Part shown: piece after piece, positions 57,601-64,000 of the stretch | Position numbering within the stretch: the stretch's first letter is position 1 | Layout of the letters: each line of letters opens with the position of its first letter | Assembly (NCBI GenBank): GCA_949987565.1 | Contig: OX465102.1 | Span: forward strand, 18,611,493 to 18,675,492 | From: Luidia sarsii | Lineage: Eukaryota; Echinodermata; Asteroidea; Paxillosida; Luidiidae | Direction of reading: 5' to 3' | DNA length: 64,000 nt | Translations under genes and position numbers: made by a program | Notes under the pieces: generated by a model | What the model was told of the DNA's origin: nothing | Database searches by the model: none | Seen by the model: only the letters and a program-made list of their open reading frames with translations

Positions 57601-60600
57601 AAAAAATAGCTTTCAAGCACATTTTGTCTTGTATTTTGTGGAATTGATGATATACGTACAATCGCCGATAAAACTTTTGTTTTCTATCCCCTTTAAAGTC
57701 ACAGGGTTTTCATTAATAATCCGACTGCTCTTTTACTGTTTAACCTGCCCAGTTACAAATTGCAATTTACATCATCTCTCCGACGAGTGCATGCTATAAA
57801 TCGAGAGGCGATCGATTTGAAAAAAAAATGACGAAATTTGTGTCAGGGTTCGTGTTTAATCGCTACCGAATCATGATGAAATCTCTAACCATAGCATTTT
57901 GGATTGAATCGTACGGTGTCACAACATGACATGAACATGACATGAATATTGGAATATTAAGAAGATAGAGGGACAAGGTTTTAGTCTTAGCCAGACCTTC
58001 TGAATACATGTATTCAGTATTGGGTATAGGCAATGTAACGGTATCCTTTGCTTTGAATAATGTTGAATATTCATGTCTGAAATAGTTTAGTATACCTACA
58101 CTGTAAAAGGATGGGGAAAAACCTAGATACCGATATACCTCCAATTGTTACGTAGACAATAGCCATTGTCTGGAACAACCACTTGCCGAAAAAATGGACT
58201 TATTTTCCCCAAAGTCGGTTTTGTTTATACACGTTTGTGTCAACCGGACGACGATCAATACGCGGCTGTGTACAAAACATGCTCTTCACCTATCCACATA
58301 ATTATGCGCCACAAATACGGCCCACAAAATGATTTTGTAAGTGTAAGTCTATTTGTTTTGCGGCAAGTGGTTGTGCCCCCAAAATGGCTATCGTCTACAT
58401 AACAATTGGTTGTCTATTGTGGGTTGATGATTTTTCACTTACGGTGTATTTTGTTTTTTAATCATTTATGTCTATTGACTTGCGTATAACAACATTTTGT
58501 TTTGTTATGAATGGTAGGCCTATGTGTTTTCTGTAATGCAACGAATGAAGTACAACGTGTTGCTATACACTTGGAAACGAGTGACACAAACACAAACCAA
58601 ACAACCTAGCGGGCACTGTCGTAGTAATTTGAAAATTCGGTCAGTTTAATATAAAAATCAGGGCTCATTTTGCAGAATCATTAAAGGTCAACTGCCATGC
58701 ATTTTGGAATAGACCTACGTTTTTATTATTTCAAATAATACTATGTTGTCAGTAAAATACATCCATGCATTTTTTCCGAATTTTAAACTATGGGAAAGAG
58801 TTTAAAAAAATTATTTAAGTTTGGAAGGGGGAGCAGCCACGCCCCCTTGGAGGACGTCCTTTGTGACGTCAGCGGATGAAGACTCGGTCCATTACTCTTG
58901 TCGGGGAACTATTGTATTGTACGTTCGTATATACCAACAGTCAGTGCCCGTTTCTCAAGAGAACCGATTTCGGGAGTAAATATCGACAAACCATGTGACA
59001 CGCCAGCCAGATTCGTTGTTGAAGATTGCAGCAGTGGAATAGACATGCATTTATTCCTTGACGAGCCGCATTTTGACGTCAAAAATCACACTGACACGAC
59101 CGAAATAATCCGACCCGTCAAATCGTGCAGTGCAGTGTCCATTTCGAAGTTTGTTTTCACTGAGACCATCCGGGCTCATACGTGTATGGTTTGGCAACGT
59201 GTTCCCGTATGTGGCCATAGGAAAACTATTTTCAGAACCTCTATCCTTGTTATCGACTTATATTTAATGCCAAATCAGGATTTTCTGATTTTTGCACTTC
59301 AGTTGACCTTTAATGCGAAGAGAAAGGCATTATTAACCCATTGGTTAAGATATTAGAACACAACTTGTTTTGTATAGATTACCATATAATTGAGGAAATT
59401 GTGAATTCTACAAAATAATCAATCAATAAGCAGTCCATGACAACTATACAAATACACCGAAATGTCCTGAAGGGATCCTTATCCTGTCTCTTGAATTAAC
59501 CGGCGTCCTTTCAAACTACTCATAACCGTAAGAAGTTGCTTTCCTTCACTTTTCTCGGAGCAAATATTTCCTTTTCAACTGGCTTGCATGAGGTGAAGTC
59601 CCATCGTCAGTAGAAAAAAACCGGGACTTGTTGACCGACTCCCCTCTGAGTGTTTCTATTTATTGTTCGTCTTCAGTCCGAACCAGTCTGGATCTTTCTT
59701 CTTTTTCTTTTTCTTTTATCTTTGGCGTGGCTGTTAATGGCGCCTCATCGATTCTTGTTCCGGGGGGAAGTTTGTTCTAGGGGGGTTTTCCTGCATTCAT
59801 AATCCGGTGCGTATCCCTACTTCAAATTTGCACGCGTTGCCCCATTGCTACTTGAACGGCGGAAACCCCTCACGGGCCGCTCGAGTGTTGGCCGTTTCTT
59901 CGTGGTCGGCTAACTCAACTGATGCGTGGCCAGATCGTCGAAATGACTTTTTTGGCGAGCTGCGCAGCAGTGCAAGCCGATGTAATACCGTTTTCCGTCT
60001 GGCCGTCTGTATTGTAGTGTGTAATCCTGTTTACATGAGCAAAGAAGACTATACGTGTATTGTTTTATTTCATATGTAGCCATTGTTCCAGATTGAATAG
60101 CGAGTTTCGAAAATGGCACCTTATTAAAAAAAAAAACGTGTGGCGGTCATGGGCAATGAGAAAAGGCCCGGTAGGAAGTGGCTATCTCGCTTCCTCACGG
60201 ATAACCTGCAATCTGATCTCTCTTTTTTCCGAATGTGTTTCTCATTATTTTCCAGGCGATCGAAAAGCTGAGGAGAGTTTTTAAGACGGTGAAGATCATC
60301 ACTGGGATATGCCTAGCCCTTAAGAGGTAAGCTTTCAATTCAAACATCAAACATTCACCGTTGGTTGGTTAGTTGGTTGGTTGGTTGTTTTCTAGGGGGT
60401 GAGGGGTAGTTCGACATACTCTGAAATCACAAGTAACAAAGATTCATATAGGCAAGGTCATGAATGTGTCGTAACTTGTAGAATCAGTCGAACAGAGATC
60501 AACGGAGATCAACAAAATAATGAAGCTTTCAAGAAAATTTTCAATTCACTTACCCCGATTAATTGAGTAGTCCCTGTTCTTACAAAGAGTCAAATATTTG

Positions 60601-63600
60601 AATCTTAAGAAATAAAATACAAATACAAAATACAAAATGCTTATATGGAATAGAATGATCAGGATCGTAACATCAGGCCGATTGAATTGGTGATGACAGC
60701 AGAGCTACACGAAGCAGCCAATGTTTCGCAGATAAATATTATACTTTTCCGTTCAGTTTTGCCGTTCAGATTCAATGTCCAGCCATGAAATATCACTTGT
60801 TCCCTTGCGAACTTCTTCTTCCACACACAGTTACGTCAAGACGACAGAAACCAAGCAGTGGTCCCTGATCGAGATGCATCTCAATCTCCGTGCCGACATG
60901 GAAAAGACGCTGGCCTTCGACCCTACTATGTTCTCCAAACTTCGTGTGGTGAGCTGCACCTTCGCACGAAATCAAGCCTGTCAGAACATGTCGCAGTGTC
61001 GCACTATTGTATCAAGCCAGTGTGGTCGACTTCATCAAACCCATCGCAACTTGCGATCAATCCAAGACGACGAGCGATGCACAGGAACATACGGCCTATT
61101 TGAACTTACGATGGGTTATCAATCGTACGCTGAGTTACGATGCCTTGTAAGGCTTCGTGAAATCTGTCACAAAGAATCTTCGCATTGTCCCTGCTAGTAA
61201 CGAAACTTATAAGGTCTTCCAAATCTTTCTGGTTCATGATACTGATGTTGTGATTGCTGTTTTTAGACGCGTGGATCTGAGAAGCTCCGTAGTATTCTTT
61301 CGGCCAAACCAGACGATCGATCCAGATACGATATTGAAGTCGTAAGTCAGATTTTGTCTATTTTATGTGGATTTGTTTTCTTGAAAGAAACACTGGAAAA
61401 GTCCAAAGTTAACCGGCCCTCGATTTCAACAAATCTCATCGTAACTTATGATCAATTGCAAGACGGTTAGTGATGTACAGAGACCATACGGCCTATCACA
61501 ACTTACGATGGGTTATCCATCGAAAGTTGAGTTACTATATACGAAATCCACCCAGAGCACAGAGTTTAGCAAACCAGCACCCAATAACGTTTGGACTGTT
61601 GCATTTAATACCTCGTACACTTTATCGTGTTTACCTTATGGCATTTTGCCATATTTGATAATTGAAAGCCTTTCGTGATCTTTCAGCCATTTGAAACTTT
61701 AGAACGATCTTTGAATTGTCTTATCACAGGTTGTAGCTCTACTGCGGAAGAACAAGACTTTTGCAGACTACGACAGAGAGACCCAGAAATCATTGGCCAG
61801 GGTCATGGAATACCTCAGGTCAGACATTATGACGGTCGTGCTGCAGTATATTATACCGCCACCAAATTCAGATTTGTGAGAACAAAATAATCATTTTTGA
61901 GACTCACCGAACTGATGTCTTTTGCACTGTTATAGTTTTCTGTTTGCACGCAGTGTAAGATGTCTCGGGTATTGAGGTATTAGTCTTGGGCATTGAGATA
62001 TCTCTCACCGTCATGGGTTTGAAATCTATCTCTCCGTCTTGCGCATTGAGGTCTCGGTCTCAGTCTTGAGCATTGATGTCCCAGACTCGGTCATGGGCGC
62101 TGAGGTCTTAGTCTTGGGAATTGAGGTATCGGTCTTAGTATTGGGCATTGAGATCTCGGTCTCAGTCTTGAGCAATGAGGTCCTAGACCCAGTCATGGGC
62201 ATTGGGGTCTTAGTCTCGGGCATTCAGATCTGGATCACGGTGTCGGACATTGAACTCTCGAAACACTTCTTGGACCTAGTTCGCAACTCTTGGCGTGTTC
62301 CCTATCACAGGTACGAGCCCCGCCGAATCATCCTGAAGGAAGGTCACCAAGCGTCTGGCTTCTACATCATCCTGTCAGGAACCTGTCTGGTCAACCAGAA
62401 AGATATCGACCCGAGGAATAACGAGACATTTGTGAGCACCGTGGATGAGATACACTCGGGAGATTCGTTCGGGGTAAGCCGATTCGACTGCAAGTATTAT
62501 ATGAAAGTCAGTCTACAACCTATATTGTGCTCGGGCGTAGGCCAAATAGCTTACGTAACTCATGCGGTTACCGTACGGTCCTCTGAACCGTAGGCTACAT
62601 CGTTTACATAGCGGGTAAAATATACAAAGCAGTAAGAAATCAACAATACAGAGAAATTTTCTTCGTATAATAGAACCTACAACGTGAGACGGCGGGTACC
62701 CGTCCCAAGGTACATGTACATGTACCTTACTCCAGTCCTGGACTTGCGGCACCCTATAGGTTTTTATTTTTCGAAAGGCCGGTTTAGGTTTCGGCTCCGG
62801 CTTTGTGTTTGTTATCCAAAAGCTGAAAGTGAAGGTTGGGGTTCTTTGTTGAAGTTTTGAATTCTTTTTCGAAACGCAGTATATATAACCTTCAAAACTA
62901 CATTCACATCCCAGAACTGCTGTAGCAAGGCTTACAATTATTGATTGCTTGCATCGCTGCTGACTGTCATTCTATTTCATCAATAGAATAGAAAAATATA
63001 GTATAATAATCTAGAGATCGGGTACACTAAGCCAGGTGGCCCGAGGTCTAGTTCAGGTCCAGGCAAATTTTTAATTTTTTTTGTTCCTGTTTGCTTGAAA
63101 GCAATTTATCCTTAGCAATATACATGTACAGTGAAGTATTACTCCGAAATGTTTCCATGATTGCTTCTTGTGCATTCTTTTCATATTTTAGTACATGGAA
63201 TATGCACATAACTGTTTTCTTTTGGACCCATTCGTCCATTGTAGAGCCTTGAGTTGCTGAATGACTGCACGCGAACGGTCAGTATTGTCTGCAGAGACGA
63301 ATGCGAGGTGTTACTTGTTAACAAAGAGGTGAGTAATACAACGAACTACAGACTGTATAGCATTCTCCTGACGACTGGCATGGTACACACTTCCCGAAAC
63401 GTTACCGCCTCTTTTCAGAGCCACACTCCATCTCACAAGAGATGATTTACATGGTATCACCGCCAAGGAGAAGGCAAGATGGGGGTGATGGGGGTGGAGA
63501 AGAGCGGAAGAATTTAGAGAAGGAGAAGAAAGACGAAGAGGGAGGAGGAAGAGGAAAAGTGGAGGATGAGGAGGAAAGGGGAGAAGAAAACGAGATATTG

Positions 63601-63980
63601 GAAGAGGAGGAAGAGGAGTAGGAGGATGAGAAGGAAACGAAGGGGGAGAGTAGGTTGAGAAAGACAATGATGAGAAGGAAGAGGGGGTAGCAGACCGAAT
63701 ATTTCTTGCAAAGTAAAAAAATAAGGATTGATCACCCAATCTTCTTATTTCGTATGAGAAAGCTAGGCAGTGTCGCTCAGCTTCTACAGCCAGCACACTG
63801 TCATGGTTTGGGGTTTTCTGTTTCCATTCGACAGGATTTCGACGTCCTAATCAAACAGCCATTCGAAGAGGAGAGAGAGAAACTGCTCGCCTACTGCACC
63901 GCCCAGAACGTCTTCGAGAACCCGCCGACCAGTTTCGACTTTCGGCAGGACCATCACGCCGTATCGGCCAAGAAATTTAA
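52844..63980 (+). CDS. Cyclic-nucleotide-binding-domain protein with long disordered N-terminus, 10 exons, continues past the window
   Basis: Exons: 52844-54682, 55617-55640, 57404-57583, 60256-60326, 60831-60948, 61267-61341, 61730-61818, 62311-62473, 63245-63328, 63835-63980 (last ends in phase 2 at AA/gtaagt). GT-AG junctions and phases agree; about 930 residues are encoded so far and the 3' end lies outside. Residues 1-613 are Pro/Ser/Arg-rich and look disordered. Exon 3 adds a Ser-rich stretch and a basic helix (RRLARLSEYQKEYMEWKRLA). Then come a basic helix (AIEKLRRVFKTVKIITGICL), the connector EKLRSILSAKPDDRSRYDIE and a CNB domain (770-890: LLRKNKTFADYDRETQKSLA, YEPRRIILKEGHQASGFYII, ECEVLLVNKEDFDVL). 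In the phosphate-binding cassette (FGSLELLNDCTRT, 852-864) Ser854 replaces the usual Glu, while Arg863 is kept. It is paralogous to the CNBD2-like gene just upstream; the predicted role is cAMP sensing or a structural derivative of it. Confidence 0.8.
54786..54930 (-). repeat. tRNA-derived SINE copy, minus strand
   Basis: Complement of the T-arm and anticodon region (GACCGGGACTTGATCCCGAG, ACCTCTGGGTT), then a leader GTCGCCGGGGTACAGTCACC. It starts about 100 bp after the donor of the large exon. Confidence 0.78.
55060..55190 (-). repeat. tRNA-derived SINE copy, minus strand
   Basis: GCTCTTACCACCTGAGCTAT (complement of the D-arm) and the leader CAGATGGCGGCCTTCC then TTACCGGGGTGCAATG. Confidence 0.75.
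55390..55530. mobile_element. Family-A palindromic repeat 90 bp before the microexon
   Basis: AAAATTTAGTGGGCCTGACG, TCCTAGCAGGACCTTTCTCA and the near-perfect mirror GAAAGGTCCTGCTAGGATCG, GTCAGGCCCACTAAACTTT. Confidence 0.9.
55617..55640 (+). CDS. CNBD gene 2, exon 2 (24-nt microexon)
   Basis: Acceptor ttcacag/GCC, eight codons AYDRGKER, donor CGG/gtgagc. Both splice sites are strong and the phase is 0 on each side, so its inclusion or skipping keeps the frame. Transcript support is needed. Confidence 0.5.
55641..57403 (+). other. Intron 2 of CNBD gene 2
   Basis: 1.8 kb. A diverged family-B repeat spans about 55760-56095 (CCGAAACGTTGAGTTACCGG and AGTCACCGCACACTTTCC). A 218-codon minus-strand ORF at 56074-56730 overlaps it and has no recognisable domain. 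Confidence 0.6.
57404..57583 (+). CDS. CNBD gene 2, exon 3
   Basis: Acceptor agtatag/GCC is placed by an in-frame TAG that ends at 57403 and by phase 0. Encodes a Ser-rich stretch (MSLSSLSSSTSSLRRSYPNQ) and the basic helix SEYQKEYMEWKRLARLEQ. Donor CAG/gtaata. Confidence 0.7.
58097..58446. mobile_element. Inverted-repeat element with TACACTGTAA ends
   Basis: The left end TACACTGTAAAAGGATGGGG and inner ACAACCACTTGCCG are mirrored at the right (CGGCAAGTGGTTGT, ACTTACGGTGTA). TACGTAGACAATAGCCA is mirrored by TGGCTATCGTCTACATA. A half copy lies at 16347-16600. Confidence 0.78.
58679..59317. mobile_element. TIR element CATTAAAGGTCAACTG
   Basis: The exact 16-bp termini CATTAAAGGTCAACTG and CAGTTGACCTTTAATG are inverted. 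The 639-bp element overlaps a 152-codon ORF (58898-59356) that has no recognisable domain and runs past the right terminus, so it is probably chance. Confidence 0.72.
61060..61520. repeat. Two diverged copies of an ACTTACGATGGGTTATC repeat flanking exon 6
   Basis: CATACGGCCTATTTGAACTT ACGATGGGTTATC near 61089 and CATACGGCCTATCACAACTT ACGATGGGTTATC near 61487, each followed by a GAGTTAC motif. They lie on either side of exon 61267-61341. Confidence 0.7.
61960..62240. repeat. GTCTTGGGCATTGAGGT minisatellite in intron 7 of CNBD gene 2
   Basis: About ten diverged units of roughly 22-24 bp (TCAGTCTTGAGCATTGATGT type), ending about 70 bp before exon 8. Open frames through it on both strands are repeat artefacts. 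Confidence 0.85.
62311..62473 (+). CDS. CNBD gene 2, exon 8 (core of the CNB domain)
   Basis: YEPRRIILKEGHQASGFYII LSGTCLVNQKDIDPRN and VDEIHSGDSFG, the central strands of a CNB fold. It ends at GGG/gtaagc, phase 0, exactly inside the phosphate-binding cassette. Confidence 0.92.
63020..63080 (+). repeat. tRNA-derived SINE remnant
   Basis: GGTGGCCCGAGGTCTAGTTC AGGTCCAGGCAAATTTTTAA, a strongly decayed copy. Confidence 0.5.
63245..63328 (+). CDS. CNBD gene 2, exon 9 (cassette end)
   Basis: SLELLNDCTRTVSIVCRDEC and EVLLVNKE. The acceptor must be gtag/AGC; shifting it by two bases puts a stop in frame. The first residue is Ser where canonical domains have Glu. Confidence 0.9.
63360..63468. repeat. 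Family-B fragment in intron 9 of CNBD gene 2
   Basis: CATTCTCCTGACGACTGGCA, CCCGAAACGTTACCGCCTCT and ACATGGTATCACCGCCA match one arm of family B. Confidence 0.75.
63470..63690. repeat. Purine-rich (GGAGAAGAGG) low-complexity tract
   Basis: About 220 bp of almost pure A and G on the + strand, ending 145 bp before exon 10. The proline- and serine-rich ORFs on the minus strand are a by-product. Confidence 0.85.
63835..63980 (+). CDS. CNBD gene 2, exon 10 (last exon in window)
   Basis: DFDVLIKQPFEEEREKLLAY CTAQNVFENPPTSFDF onward; the helix following the CNB domain. Donor AA/gtaagt, phase 2. Confidence 0.88.
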
Positions 63981-64000
63981 GTAAGTGTCGGCTTGTTTAC

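Larger units (their letters stand above)
57584..60255 (+). other. Intron 3 of CNBD gene 2
   Basis: 2.7 kb with two inverted-repeat elements (58097-58446 and 58679-59317) and a dispersed repeat near 60085. No further coding exon is required by phase. Confidence 0.65.

Noticed and set aside
58898..59356. 152-codon ORF as a transposase or gene
   Set aside because: It lacks recognisable motifs and crosses the right terminus of the inverted-repeat element, so it is not an element-encoded protein.

Overview
This is eukaryotic nuclear DNA, most likely from a marine invertebrate animal. All recognisable genes are split by GT-AG introns of 0.1 to 5 kb, ribosomal protein L31 has animal-type sequence, and the intergenic DNA is AT-rich and packed with short palindromic repeats and tRNA-derived repeats. 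Frequent TAGGCCTA-type and TGTACATGTACA-type words give an echinoderm or hemichordate impression. That is a weak inference and the species is not identified.

Four protein-coding genes were found, all on the + strand. (1) 1718-8828: a PAR-type bZIP transcription factor (TEF/HLF/DBP family), 4 coding exons, 280 aa, complete. (2) 18787-21438: ribosomal protein L31, 4 coding exons, 123 aa, complete; the ATG is the first codon of its exon, so an upstream noncoding exon is expected. (3) 31600-50097: a CNBD2-like protein with two cyclic-nucleotide-binding folds, 21 exons, about 708 aa. (4) 52844 to beyond the right edge: a second, paralogous cyclic-nucleotide-binding-domain protein with a GC-rich first exon encoding about 613 disordered residues, 10 exons inside the window. 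Reading frames stay open across every proposed junction. Genes 3 and 4 share several intron positions and align through the domain, so they look like an old tandem duplication. In both, the phosphate-binding cassette of the domain is degenerate while its arginine is kept.

The rest is introns and intergenic DNA holding mobile elements. Family A is a palindromic repeat with core GTTTCGATCCTAGCAGGACC, present at about 25 places, including every intron of RPL31. Family B has ends reading GGTTTGCGGTGACACCATG. About ten tRNA-Asn-like SINE copies are present. An 890-bp foldback element (16883-17772) has about 420-bp inverted arms and a 9-bp target duplication, as in Mutator-like elements. There are also a pogo/Tigger-like MITE, several other inverted-repeat elements, the 3' part of a non-LTR retrotransposon ORF split by a MITE, and several minisatellites.

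The genes do not form an operon or an obvious pathway. The functional theme is a circadian/metabolic-type transcription factor, a housekeeping ribosomal gene, and a tandem pair of cAMP-sensor-like proteins whose vertebrate relative CNBD2 (CRIS) acts in sperm.
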